Positions 22,419 through 34,600 of a stretch of 64,000 nucleotides of DNA are shown here, piece after piece; positions within the stretch are counted from its first letter, which is position 1, and each line of letters begins with the position of its first letter. The position numbers and the translations under genes were made by a program. The notes under the pieces were generated by a model. It was not told the origin of the DNA, did no database searches, and saw only the letters and a program-made list of their open reading frames with translations. Source of the DNA: Edaphochlamys debaryana (taxonomy: Eukaryota; Chlorophyta; Chlorophyceae; Chlamydomonadales); the NCBI GenBank assembly GCA_016858145.1, contig JAEHOE010000022.1, positions 1 through 64,000 of the forward strand. Reading direction: 5' to 3'.

Positions 22419-22737
22419 TTGTGCGTTCTGTCATATCATCAGATAGCTTGCAGTACGCGTGTGAACCTGTGCAAAAAGGCGCAGAGGGCAACCCAACCAC
22501 TGGCGGTTTTGCCTGCGCGCAGGCGCACAGGTGTTTGACATATGCTGTGTGCAAGTCGCTGAATTGGAAGTGCAGTGCACACCAGTGCTTGTAGGACCTG
22601 ATGAGTGATCGCACCCACGGGCAGCACTTGAGCTGTTCGCCATACTGTGCGTTCTGAAGCCTTTGATACCTTGATACTTGCTCAAAGCACTAAGCTTCCA
22701 GCGCTACCTGGACTCTACCCCGAGCGCGCCCGTCACC
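22419..22737. repeat. Segmental duplication, upstream block, copy 2
   Basis: The counterpart of 13548-13871, in direct orientation about 8.9 kb away. Here the block runs almost straight into the 5' flank of the EF-hand gene, without the 788-bp segment of copy 1. Confidence 0.9.
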
Positions 22738-22807
22738 GGCGGTCCGCCGCGCGCGCGAAGCTCGTGGGGTCCGTTGCGACCCTTCCTTACCTAGCAGCTT
22801 ATAGGGA

Positions 22808-24676
22808 ATGAGTGGTCGGGGCACAAACAACGTCAGCGATGCTGTCGTGACGCTGGCCATTGGCGGGGCGACTGCGCGGCGAGCGCCCGACGATGGGCCG
22901 CCCAGCGCCAAGCCCTACCTGCGCATTCAGACGGTGGCTGCTGCTGGTGTCAACGTACAGCGCTTCACGGAAAAGGGCGGGGCGGGTACGTTCGGGTCCG
23001 TGCGGGGACGTCTCGGTAACCCGTCCAGCCCCGTCCTGCCCCCCGTTGCCTGCCCCCCGTTGCCTGCCGCACGGAGGCGGTCCCCGCCGCACGCGGCCCT
23101 GTAACACCCTCTAAATTGGCACGCGCCTCCGACGCCTCCGACGCAAAGCTGCACCGCCTTCAAAATGTCCGGGCGTACTTTTTCTTGTGGGCGGGGGGCC
23201 TATGCCCTGCCCCACAGCCCCACAGGGGCACCTCACACAACGCGTGTGACCCACCTGCGCGCGGCCGCCTCCCCCCGCAGAGGGCGAGCTGCTGAAGTGC
23301 ATTCGCGAGGCGGACGTGGACGGGGATGGCTGGCTGAGCGTGGAGGAGCTGCTAGCGGCGTTCCAGTCCGCCGTCAAGGACAAGCGGGCCGCCATCCTGT
23401 GGAGGCGCCTGCTGCTGCTGGTGACCGTGGTCTCGATACTGCTGACCGGCGCGGTGGTGGGCCTGACGGGTAGGCCAGGGGAGTCCCGACAAAGCCTGAT
23501 GGAGCTGAGGGGGGGATAACCCGAGTACCCGACGAGACGACCGTCATCACCACCGCTCCGCACCTCTTTGTGTTCGTTCTTCGGGGGACTCGCGAGCTAG
23601 TGGCATTGTGTACATTGCGGCACAGGGCAGCCTGCCGTGGCCCTCGGTGGCTGCTGGTGCACTTCACTTTTGCCCCTGTATGACGGCACACACCCGCCCC
23701 GCTTCGCTCCCGCCCCGCTCCCCAGCCGTGGTGATCGTACAGACCAAAGACACAGAGGTGAGCAGCACTACATGCTGCCTTGGACTCACGCCGAACGAAA
23801 CAGCTGATAGCCGCCGCCCACCCAGAGCCCCCGTCCCGCTCCCCCCGCAGGTGTCCGGCGGCAATGCGCTTGTGTCCCGGGACAGCGGTCAGCCGGTGCA
23901 GGTGGCGAATGCGGATTTCTACGTGGCACCGAGCGGCCTGCTGATCTCGCGCAATGTGCAGGGTGCGCGGGCGGGCGAAGGCGGGATTTGCTGTGCCGTG
24001 GGTGCGACCCCGCGCGTGGAGGGGCAGGAACCATGGACTGGCCCAACCTACCCAACTGTCTCATCCACTCCCCCCCTGAAGGCCGCAGCGGCAGCGCCGT
24101 GCTGGTCAAGGCCTCCCAGCGCACCCCCTTTGACGTGGACATGCCGCTCGACCAGCTGGCGCAGATGACCCAGTTCGTGGCGAGTGGAGGGGGGGTGGTG
24201 GCTGGCGCAGGTTGCCCCTCGGGCGCTAAGGAGACCGCGTTGGACTTTCAGGGGGGGCTAGACATTCCTCCTCCCCCCAGCCCGCCTCCTCTCCTCCCAT
24301 GCGTGCGCAGACGGTCATCGGCCAGGCCGAGATTGTGCTGCACGTCCACGCCGCCGTGCGCCTCAACTCCCCCGCCCTGCTGCCCGCAGCAAGCGCCCCC
24401 CACCACTCCTCCCCCGCCGCCAACGCCACCGCCAACGCCTCCTCCAACGCCTCCTCCAACGACTCCGCCCCAGCCCCCCCCGCCCCGCCCACGTCCATCC
24501 TGCTGCACACCGCCCTGGGGCTGCTGGAGCTCAAGGGCAGCTGCGAGGCCATGGGGGAGGACTTCGTGGACGCCCTGGAGGCGCTGGGGGTGCGCACGGG
24601 GCTGCCCCCGCCCGACCCCGCCACCGGCCGCCGCCTGCTGCAGTGGGGTTTCACGTGCTATGTGTGCTTCCTGTGA
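22808..24676 (+). CDS. EF-hand single-pass membrane protein, copy 2 (intact)
   Basis: Six exons (22808-22985, 23281-23469, 23726-23757, 23851-23962, 24082-24179, 24311-24676) give 324 residues with consistent phases. Residues 71-82 are a complete EF-hand loop (DVDGDGWLSVEE) with all calcium-ligand positions filled. A hydrophobic segment follows at about 103-127 (LLLLVTVVSILLTGAVVG). The rest is predicted outside the membrane, includes an N-A-S/N-A-T-rich stretch with potential N-glycosylation sites, and ends in WGFTCYVCFL. This suggests a membrane protein with a cytoplasmic calcium sensor next to its span (inference). The donor of intron 5 is either GCGAGT (a GC-AG intron) or a weak GTGGCG three bases earlier; copy 1 keeps the same sequence. 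I do not know a named family member. Confidence 0.82.
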
Positions 24677-25420
24677 TGAATTGCAAGGTTATGTATGGTA
24701 CTGGCGTTGGTGTGGAACGGGAGGGCATGGGACTGTGCGCGGAGCGAGCGACCCGGGCGTAATTGCTCAGCAGTACGGGGTGAATGATGCGCTGTGCCGC
24801 CGGGGAAGTCCGCAGCAGGGCATCCCTGCCGTGCTGCTGTCTGCGGGCTGCACTACCCTATGCATACGAACGGTCGCCACGATGGGGCAGCGTCAGGGAG
24901 GGACACGCATAGAAATTGATGAAGGAAGGGGTTTGACGGTGAACAAGGGAGGGGACCCCGACGTGGACCTCGGTCGTGAAGCCGGGGTTGAGCGGGCGCA
25001 GCGGGGCTGCGGGGTTGCCAAGGGTTGCGGTGGTGTTCGACGGCTGCCACATCTGGAAGTGAACGCTTAGCCGCAGTGACAGGCAACCTGATATCTGCGA
25101 CACGGCGCCAGAAACACAAGAAGCCACCGGGGGCGCCGGGCTACGGAGACATGTCCGGATGTCACGAGGTACTGCACGTCGGCCTGAACATCATGCCCAT
25201 CGCGCTCAACTGGGGTGAACAGCAGCTACCAGCAGAGTGCTGAGACCGCCAGGGACGGACGGCGGCTTTGAAACCAAGGTGCTGATTTGATGATGGTCCT
25301 ACATCGGCTTGGGCACATAGGGAGGTGATCGCGCTAGTACCCCTGATACAGAAACTACCCTAAACAGCATGTATCAGAAAGAGTGAGCGTACTGGCCACG
25401 GGCGTACCTCGCCGCTCCGC
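24677..25420. other. Intergenic region between EF-hand copy 2 and oxidase
   Basis: Downstream sequence of copy 2 diverges from that of copy 1 immediately after the stop codon, so the duplication ends there. I saw no TGTAA motif and no exon. Confidence 0.45.
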
Positions 25421-25426
25421 ATAAAA
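25421..25426 (+). promoter_or_regulatory. TATA-like element before oxidase
   Basis: ATAAAA lies 58 bases before the ATG at 25479 in otherwise GC-rich sequence. A transcript starting about 30 bases downstream would have a very short leader. Confidence 0.3.
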
Positions 25427-25478
25427 CAGCTCCACACAACTTCCTTAGCCTCCTGCCTAGCCCTCCCGCACGCTCTCA

Positions 25479-28123
25479 ATGGAGCGCGGTGAGGCGCTAG
25501 TGGAGCTCTGCTCTGAGCTACAGCAAAGAACCGGTCGCGATGTCGCGCACATACTTCCAGGGAGCGCTGATGCCGTCCCTACCAGCTGGAATGGACTGCT
25601 CTCTGGGTCAACACCCGTTTTAGGCCCCCTGGCTCAGCCGGCCCTGGTCTTCAAGCCGCGCGATGCTGCCGAGGTCTTGGCCGCTTGCGAGGTCGCTCAG
25701 CGACACAGCGTGCCTATATCGGCTCGAGGTAAGCCCATAGACCCACGTTTCGCGTCGCGCCGAGCTCGGCGCTGGTCGAGCCCGCGTTGCGGTGCGCTTT
25801 CACGTGCGGGCCGCCGCCCCGGCTCGGCCACGTCCCACACAACAGCGGAGAGGACCCCGCAGCCCTCCCCCTGTTGCCCTTCCTTTATTCCCCCCGTCCC
25901 TTCACACTGCTCTCCCTGCTATCCCCCCCCCTTTCCCCTGCCCTTGCCCCTTCCCCACCCAGGATCTGGCCACCAGTACGGCGGAGTGGCCCTCACTGCG
26001 GCCGCGGGGGGGCTCCTGCTGGACCTGGGGGAGCTGAGCGGGGTGCAGGTGGGGGGGGGCCTGGGGGGGGTGGGGTGGGGTGGGCTGGGGAGGTTGGGGG
26101 GGGGGCCTGGGGTTTGAATGGGGGGGTGCAGGTGGGAGGGCCTTGAGGGCCTGTGGTGGGGAGGGGCGGTGGATGCTGGGCGCAAGATATCGGAGTGAGA
26201 TGTGGAGTGGAGGCGCGACAGGAGCTCCTGAAAGCAACAGAAGCGGCGGTACAGATGCGGCGGTACGCGTCGTACGGCACATGTGGTTACAGCCCTGTGT
26301 GGCCTCCCGGCCCTTGCCCACGCCCACCGCCCACGCCCACCGCCCACGCCCATCGCCCACCACCCCAGGTGGACCCCGCCTCCCGCACCGCCCGTGTGGG
26401 CCCCGCGGCCCGCGCCCGCGCCCTCCGCTCCGCCGCCGCCCCCCACGGCCTTCACTTCCCCCTGCCCCACCTCTCGGACGTGGCACTGGGGGGCTACGTG
26501 CTGGGTGAGCCCTTGGGGGGGGAGGAGGGGAGGCGGGATCGGGGAAGGGATAGAGGATGCATTGCTGTGGAGGGAATACCCAGTGGCACGGGCATTCCCA
26601 AACCCGTTCCTCCAATACGGCCCTGAACTAGGTCACCCCAACGCAGGCGGCGGCAACGGCTGGGGCGTGCGGCAGTGGGGTGCGGCCGCCGACAACGTAT
26701 TGGAGATGCAGGCCGTGTTGCTGGGGGGCGGGGCTGGGGGCGGACAAGGGGAGCAGGGGCAGGGCTCTGCTGGCGCTGGAGGGGGAGGAGGCGGCTGCCG
26801 GCTGGTGCGTGTGACGGCGCAGTCGGACCCGGAGCTGTTCTGGGGACTGCGGGGAGGCGGTGAGTCGCGGGTTCCAGGGGCGGCTTGAACGGAGGGTGCA
26901 CGGACTCTGTTTGGAGCTGCTTATCTTGTCCTTGGGGCCTGCGCCTGCTGCACCCTGCCGCCAGCCCCTACCTGGGCCCGTCCTACCTGCAGCTGACCCC
27001 CCCCCCGTCCTCCCCGTCCTCCCCTCCTCTGCCGACTTCTGCCGCCGTCTTCTTCCCTCCCCTGCCCTGCCCTGCCCTGCAGCACCCTTCCTGGCCGTGG
27101 TGACGGAGCTGGTGCTGGCGCTGCACCCCCTGCCCGGCCCCCACCTGCCCGGACCCCTGCCCTGCTTCCACGCCACATTCCCGCCTGAATGCCTGGAGCA
27201 GGTGGAGTGGGTCGTGGGGGTGGGGGTGGGGCCCCGGGGTGGGGCGCAGGACTCAGCGGAGTATAAGGTCCCGGAACAGGGCGCTGCCCTGGACTCGTTG
27301 GCCTTAAACCATTGGCCTTAAACCACCCCCATTTTCATCTTCCCCCCCCCCGCCTCCACGCCCAACCGCACACCCCCCAGGTGGTGGCCTGGTACCGGGG
27401 CTTCCTGGCCGCCGCCCCCCCCTGCCTGGAGCCCACGGTGGCAGTGGTGGGGGCGGGGGGGGAGGGGGAGGCGGGGGAGGGGCAGGCGGCGGGGGGCGGC
27501 CGCAGCCCCCGCCCCCACGGCCCCTGCCCCTCCATGGTGGTGCTGTCGTGCCACGCTTTTGCGGCGCCGGGCTGTGCGGAGGTGGAGGCGGCGTTCGCGC
27601 AGGTGAGCGGGGGAAGCCCGGGTCGGGGTGCGTCGGCTGGGCCGGGTGGGACGGAGCGCAGTTTGTGTGCTGTGGTTGTCTCTCGGCCGGGAGGGCTGCG
27701 CCACGGCGTGCATGGCGCATGCCGAGAGCAAAACCTGACTCCTGCGCCGCCTTTACCCCACCTCCTGCGCCCCCCCCCCCCAGCTCCGTGCCGTACTGCC
27801 CGAGCGCCGCCTCTCGCTCAGCGAGGGCCCCCTGCCGTACGAGGAGGCGCTGTCCGTACTGGATCCGTACTGGCACTGGCCCGGCCTCTGCATGTACGGC
27901 CACGGCACGTTCGTACCCCCCGAAGCGCTACTCCCGCCCTCTGCACCCGCCGCCGCCACCTCCCCCGCCGCCGCCGCCGCCGGCGGCCCGAGCAGCTGCG
28001 TGGTGGCGGCGCTGGCGGCGGCGGCGGCGGCGCTGACGTCACCCAAGTCCATCCTCCTGCTCTGCCCTGGGGCGCCGTCCAAGGCGCCGGGTTTGGAGGC
28101 GTGGGCCCAGTGGACAGACAGCA

Positions 28124-28159
<36 letters not shown>

Positions 28160-28799
28160 TGGCGTGGCGGCCGGCGGCGGAGCGCGGAAGCCTGGGCTTC
28201 CGGGACCTCATCTTCTGCTCCCTGTACAGCATGTGGACACGCACGGAGGTGCGCCGTACCATCTGAGGCTGATCCGCTGTACGGCGTGCGCTGCATTGCT
28301 GCTGTTGGCTCCCCTCAGACAGCCCTCACCTCCCCCTCCAACCGCATCCCCCCCTGCCCCCAGGCCGGCCCCTGTGCTGACGGGGACGAGGCGCATGTGG
28401 CCTGGGTCCGTACGACAGCCGCCGCCCTGGAGCCCCACGTGGTCGGACTGTACGTCAATGAGGTCATGCACGACAGCCCCGAGCACGTGAGAGGGGGTGC
28501 AGCCGCCGGGAGAATGCCATGGCGTCCAAATTGTGCGTTGCGAGTGCAAGTCGACATGCCTTATCCTGCCTATTCCTTGAGCCGCTGACAAGACGGGAAG
28601 ATGCACTTGCATGCTGTCGCCCCAAGCCCCTCTCGCTTGCGCTCTCCGGGCCTAGTGCACCTCTCCTGACCCCCTCCCCCGTCCCGCCCCCGCCCCCATG
28701 CCCCCGCAGCTCCCCCGCAGCTACGAGCCGGGAGACCTGGGCCGCCTGCGGGCGCTCAAGGCCCGGTGCGACCCGCGGGGCCTGCTGCGGAAGCTGTGA
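25479..28799 (+). CDS. FAD-linked oxidase, berberine-bridge-enzyme type
   Basis: Nine exons, phase-consistent, 567 residues: 25479-25728, 25963-26048, 26369-26504, 26647-26859, 27083-27201, 27381-27602, 27784-28248, 28364-28486 and 28710-28799. The N-terminal half is an FAD-binding type-4 domain. RGSGHQYGG, formed across splice 1, corresponds to the RxGGH motif whose histidine (about residue 87) links covalently to the flavin, and GGGNGWG with AADNVLEMQAV is the pyrophosphate-binding part. The C-terminus has the family ending: YVNEVMHDSPEH, then LGRLRALKARCDPRGLL. The cysteine that gives a second flavin bond in plant berberine-bridge enzymes is not seen before GGGNGWG, so single attachment is likely. 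Such enzymes oxidise alcohols, sugars or amines with oxygen; the substrate here is unknown. Gly/Ala-rich inserts (near 26730 and 27930-28160) enlarge loops. Confidence 0.88.
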
Positions 28800-30519
28800 G
28801 CAGCTGGGGCTACCCCGGGGGGCTTCCCTGTGAGTAGCTGGGGGCGCTTGCGGAGGGAGGCCCTAGGGCTGCGAAAGTTGTGAGCAGCTGGGGTCGCCGT
28901 CGGGGCGGCTGCGGTGGCCCTACCGCTGCGGAAGCTGGGAGCAGCTGGGGCTACCCTGTGGCAAGACATGGGTTCGGTGTGGCGTGAGCGGTTGGGCGAG
29001 GGAGGTGTCGCGCGGTGTTATTGGCTTTGGCATGCGGATGCGGGCGTGGGGGGGCCGTGGGGGGCGCGCGTGGATTGGGCAAGGGGTTGCGGTGTGAATG
29101 GCGGTGCAAGAGGGGCCGTGTGTTGGGGCATGGAGGGGACAAGCGGGTGGTGCGCCGAGGGCGTGGGGAGGGCATGCCAGGGGCATGGTCGAGGGCGAGC
29201 GTGCGTTGAGGGGAGGGCGTTTCTGGCGCGAGGTTTGCGGCGGGCGGGCGCTGCCTGACCGGCGCCGACCCAACCGGAGGCTTGCATGTATGGATCTGAC
29301 CGGATCTGGCTGGATCTGTGAGCGGAGCCGCATGGTCAGGATTGGAGCATCTTGCAGCGTTGCAGAGGGCATGGTGCGGCGGGGTTGCATTCGTTGGTGG
29401 CAACTCTTGCGGTTGGGGCGGGCTGGCGGCGTGGGCGGGTGCGTTGTGGCCTTCGAGGGCCGCAGCCTCCGCCCACAGCCGTGGGGGCGCCCGCGGGGCA
29501 GATGGGATCAGGGGCGCTGCCGTACACGCCATGAGTCATGGAGGATCCCAACCTCCGGCCCGGTATCTATTCTATCCAGAGATCCGGTGGATTGGCTTGC
29601 GTGGCGCGCCCCTGGATCCTGCTGCCTGGCTTTTCGATTCGGATCAAGGGACTGTGTTGTCCATAGGAGTGGGGGTACAGCAGGTGAGGAGCGCGGGGGG
29701 ATGGAGGCGCTGGCGTTGTGTGGCTGCTTTTGCCGTGTGTACGTGGCGGCTTGTGAGAGAGGGTGCGCAGTCTTGTGTGGAGGGCTGGATTCTGAGTGGC
29801 GTGGATGTGGAGAATGTGGTTTGTTCGGACTAATGGCTTGGCTTGGAGGCCCACCCATGGTGGTTGTGAGGGTGGTTGTGAGGGTGGTCGTGTGTGGAGG
29901 CTGTGTGTTACGGACTGTGTAGGCTGTTTCAAGCCGTTGTGTGATTTTGTCCGGGGGCGGAGGCTGATGTGTGAAGGCAGTTTGTGCTTCTGTGCAACGG
30001 TGCGCAGTGCGTTTTGGAGCGGGTGCGAGTGACGAAGAAGCCATGAAGCGGCCCCGGACTAGGCTTGTGCGTGCTTGATTGCTTGGCCTGCGAGCAAATC
30101 GGCCCCGTTCCCCTTGTCTGAAGGGGTGGGGGCGGTCGGGCAGAGGGGTAATGCCCTTTCAAGACTGCCTTGCGTCACGCAGGGCGGCCGGGCGGCGCCC
30201 GCAGCGTGTGCGGTGCGGCAGGCCGACGCAGGAGAGCAAGCATGCTGCTGAAACAGTGTGGCCGATTGATGAACGACATTGAAAAGCTATGTCTATCTTC
30301 TTTACATGCGGCGTTTGATGCCACAGTGTTGGGGCCTTTTGGGGTTCCTAGCCTGTGCGTCTTGGCCCCGCTGGCTCCGGCTTGGGCCGGCGGGGAGCGG
30401 TGATGATGAGCAGGGGAGGCGGAAACCCGTGGGAGATCCCCCACACCATCCGGCGGCGGATCGAGTCTCAGGTCTCGAGGCTCCAGGCGAGGTGTTCACT
30501 CTCGCTTTCGGGCGCCTGC

Positions 30520-30524
30520 TGTAA
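30520..30524 (+). promoter_or_regulatory. TGTAA polyadenylation motif (plus)
   Basis: The volvocine polyadenylation signal TGTAA lies on the plus strand 1.7 kb after the oxidase stop. If used it gives a long 3' untranslated region. It is the first such motif I noticed downstream. Confidence 0.35.
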
Positions 30525-30635
30525 CGCGGATGTGTTCGCCATCATCACCAAATGCATGCAGCCGGTCCGCCGGAATTCTGCCGCGCTTGCATCCTCCTGG
30601 CTCACACGAGCAGGGAGCGGCCCGTCACACCCCTG

Positions 30636-30640
30636 TTACA
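30636..30640 (-). promoter_or_regulatory. TGTAA polyadenylation motif (minus)
   Basis: TTACA on the plus strand reads TGTAA on the minus strand, 1.0 kb after the P450 stop. Together with the plus-strand motif about 110 bp away it fits two convergent transcripts meeting tail to tail. Confidence 0.35.
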
Positions 30641-31638
30641 CCGGCCCCTGCGGGCTGTCAGGACACCCTAGTTCCACGCCCCTGAGCCCTGGCTGGCTGT
30701 CTTGCGGGGCAGGCGGGCGGCGACGCAGGTGCGTCCGGGTAACGTACTTGATTCCCGGTCCAGACACCGTCGGCCTTCGAGGGGACGGACGCTGCGTCAG
30801 AGGTAAGATCGGCCGGGGCTGCCGGCCGTACGGTACCGGTACACGTCTCTGATGCTTCAAACCTCACACAGCCCTTGCACTCGCCTTCGAGCCAGCGCGC
30901 CCCAAGGCCTGGCTGCCCGGGCCGAACACCCTGGATCATTCCCATTACCACGATCCACCACGGCCCTTCGCAATCCCACCCCTTCCCACCAAGATGGCGC
31001 CGCTGCCACCCACAGCAAACCCCATGCATCGCAAGCGGTCTATGAGCCCTATGACCTATGAGAAGATGACGTGTACACCCTCCCGCAGCCCCCAAAACGG
31101 CAAATTATAGTATCGTTGGTTTCCACCCTTCTTCCCTGTGAGGCACGCAGAAGAAGCGGCGCCTGGTCCCCCAGCGGGGCGCATGAGAGGCCGTGCACCG
31201 TGCACGTGCCAACCGCACCCGCTATCGAGCATGGGCCTCGCCCCCTACCAAGGTCGGGCCGGGCATCCGAGTCTTCTAACCGCCACCAAGAGCAGGCCAT
31301 CGATAGCAACGTGCAGTACCGAGTACGCTTCGAGCCCTGCTCGGCCAACCCCTAACGAGCTTGCGAGCAGCGAGCGTGCGAGTCCCCAGCGCAGGCATTA
31401 CTCCGACTTGCTGCATCCACCCCCGTCCTTCCTTCTCGACAAAACTCCCCACCCTCACACAGCCCTGACTCTTGGGTCCCCGCCCCCCGCCCCCGCCTCA
31501 CCTACCCCCGCCTCCAACCCAGCACGCTTTCGCACCCGCCTCACTGCTGCTCCGCGCCTCCACCCCACCCCCGCTGCCACTCCCCCCGCCTCTCCCCCTT
31601 CACCTTCTTCCTCCCGCTCCCCACTCGCCGCACAGCCC

Positions 31639-34600
31639 TCAGCCCCGCTCCGCCACCGTCACCCACACGCCGTCCCGCGGTCCGTGCGTGAGCGCTGTGC
31701 GGGTGCGCAGCGGCAGGCGCTGCCTGGGGTGCAGGCGGAAGGTGAAGCGGCGGTAGAGCTCGCACAGCACCGTCTTGGACACCTGGTGGGGCCGCGGGGG
31801 TGGGGGTGGCGGTGGTGTTGGTGCGATTGTAGGCGTTGGTTCGAGGGTTGTGGGTGGTTGAGGAGTGCATGTTAAGGTGAGGTGGGTGGCTGCGCGGTTG
31901 GGACTTGATTGGGGGTTGGCGGGCTGGCTCCTTTAGCCGCAAGTAGGACAGGGATTCAGACTTGAGCCTGGCCCCTGCAGCTCCTTGTTCCGCACGTGCC
32001 TCCACCCTCCTCTCCTCTCACCATGGTCGCGAACTTGTTGCCGACGCACATGCGCGGCCCCATGCCGAAAGGAGCCCAGGCGGCCGGGTGTGTGGGCCCC
32101 AGCTTGCCGCCCCCCACGGGCAGGAAGCGCTCGGGGAGGAAACGCTCGGGCTCGGGCCACTGGAAGGTAAGGGCGAGGGGTGCTTGCGGGGGTCGCACAT
32201 TGACCGAGCGCAGCGGCTGAATGTGGGGCACGGCGGTTCTGAGTACCGTTCGGGCCCAGAACCCTCCCTCCGCCGATTGGCACCCCCTGACCCAAGCTCA
32301 AGGCTCCCAGCCTCTGGCCAGCCCCCCCCGTCAGCCCACATCGCATATCGCGCGCGCGTACAGGGCTCACCCCGCACGGCCGGTGAGACGAGCACCCCGG
32401 CCCCTTGCGCCCCTCGCCCCCTTCATGCCCCTCCCTGTCCCACGGCTCCTCCCTCCCCTCCCCTACCTGCGTGGGGTCCTGCTGCACCGCTTGGGTGGCC
32501 AGAAAGATGAAGGTGCCCCTGGGGGAGGAATGGGGGGAAGGGAGGGAAGGGAGGAAGTGGGGGAAAGGTGTGTTTTGACACGCGCGCTGTACCAGCTTTT
32601 GGATCACGCCTCCTCAAGGTAGGACATGTCATTGGTTGCTTGTCTACTCATGACCTTATGGCCCCGTATGCAGCCCCTCTAACCACGCCCCTCGGCCACC
32701 TCATCCCCCCCTCCCCCTCTCACTTGGGCACCACCCTGCCGCCCCCCAGATCCAGATCCTCATGCAGGGGGTCCCGGATGAGGGCGGTGGCGGCGGGCAG
32801 CAGCCGCATCGACTCCTTGAGTACGGCATCCATGTACGGCAGCTGCGTGGGATCCAGGGGTTCAAGGCGGGAGGGAGGGGTGGTGTACGGCATGGTGGTA
32901 CGGAAGCTGCACGCAGCTGTGCACCAACCCCCAACGCACAGCCTGCAGGTACCAACGGCCGCACGCGAGGTGCCAACTCAAGGCCCCGGGTTTCTACCCG
33001 CACATACTCGCCCAGTTGCCTCCATGGCCTCCAGTCCGTCACCCGCCCCTGCCCGCCCCGTTGCCCCCCACGCACCGGCGGCGCTCCGTCGTCCCCAGTC
33101 GCCCCCTCCCCCTTGCCCTTGCCCTCTACCCCGGGGCGGCCCAGATGCTCGTCCAACTCGGCCAGCAGCCGGGCCTCGACCTGGAGGGGCCCGGGGGTAG
33201 GTGAAGGGGTACCGGTAGGTGACTAAGGGTACGGCATGAGTCACGAGACGGGAGTTTGCATGAACCCACAGCACCTGGGCCGCATAGGTGCACCTCGGCC
33301 CGTCCAAAGTCGCCCTCCCTCCCTAGTGCTCCTCCCGTCGCCCTCCTCCCCTCTCTCTTGGACCCCCATCCCCTCTCATTCTTGCAGTCACCCCTCAGTC
33401 CCCGCTCTGCCCCCTCCGCCCCTGACCTAGCCTGTGCGCAAATCACCCGCCAACCACCCCCAACCTCCACCTAACCACTTTCCAACCACCCCTAACCGCC
33501 CCAACCAACCCGCTCGTCCCACCTCCGGGTGCGTGGCCAGCAGGAAGATGGTGAAGGTGATGGTGACGGCGGTGGTCTCGAAGCCGGCCAGCAGGAACGT
33601 GAGGCACTGCGCAATGACCTGCGGTTGGCGGTTAGCGGTTGACGGGTTGGTTGGTTGGTTGGTTGGGCGAGGGTATGCGGATGGACCCGTGGAGGGCAGA
33701 AGAACGCTTGGGAGTGAGCTGGTGGGACGCTTGGCCCCCACACAGACCGACACGCCTTCGCCTGCGGCCTCCACCCACGCTCTCAAGTGGGGCCTCTCGT
33801 CCTTGCCCCCTCCCCCCCTTCGTCCCCTCCGTCCCCTCGTCCTCAGACCCCCCCCGACCCACACATCCTCACCAGGTCGTCTGTCAGTCGGTCCTCCTCC
33901 CTCCCGCCCCTCCGCCCCTCCATCATGGCGGCCATGAAGCTGCTGCCGGCGATGCCGCCGCCGACCTCGCGGAACGCCGCACCGGCGGCGGCCGCATCAC
34001 CGTTGGCCGCTGCGCCGTTACCGTTGCCGTTACCGTTGGCGGTTGCGGTTGCGGCGGCCTTGCTGGCCTGCCACTGTGCCATGAGGCGGCGGCTGACGGA
34101 GGCAACGGCGGCGCGGGCAGCCATGTGGCGGCGCTGCGGTTGGGGCGCAGTCGTTGGCAGTTGGTACTGGTAAGTTGGCAGTCAACTCGCATCGTGCCGC
34201 TGCTCCCATGGGTTATACGAGCTGCGGCACCCCCGCCCCAGGCGCCCGCCCCCCCACACACCTGCCCACCTGCGCTGCGTCGGGGAAGCGCTCCGCCATC
34301 CAGGCCCACAGGGGGGTGAGGGAGGGGAAGATGTACTGCGGGACGGGAGAGGTGGTTGAGCGGGGGGGAGGTGAACCCGCTGAACATGTCCGCCCGTCCT
34401 TCCGTCAGGTACCCAGCGGGGCGAGGGAACCTGCTATGTCCGCACTGTCCGCGCATCCCTTCAACATGTCGCCCGCGCCTTCAGCGGCACCTCGGCGGCA
34501 GCGTTTACTCCCATCACGCTCCAAGAAACTACTCTAACTTCACACCTTCAGCGCGCCTACGTTTCCCCGGCTCACGCGAGCAGCCGTTCACACCTTGAGC

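Larger units (their letters stand above)
28800..31638. other. Convergent intergenic region, oxidase and P450
   Basis: This holds the 3' untranslated regions of the oxidase (plus) and the P450 (minus). Near 28787-28960 the words GCGGAAGCTGTGAGCAGCTGG and GAAGCTGGGAGCAGCTGGGG recur about three times, a decayed duplication of the end of the oxidase reading frame. Between 29000 and 30400 a long GC-rich, G/T-biased sequence shows no exon I can support. Confidence 0.45.

Noticed and set aside
28914..30044. Several overlapping frames of 100-270 codons downstream of the oxidase
   Set aside because: They overlap each other on both strands, have no domain content or plausible splice boundaries, and are expected by chance in GC-rich DNA.
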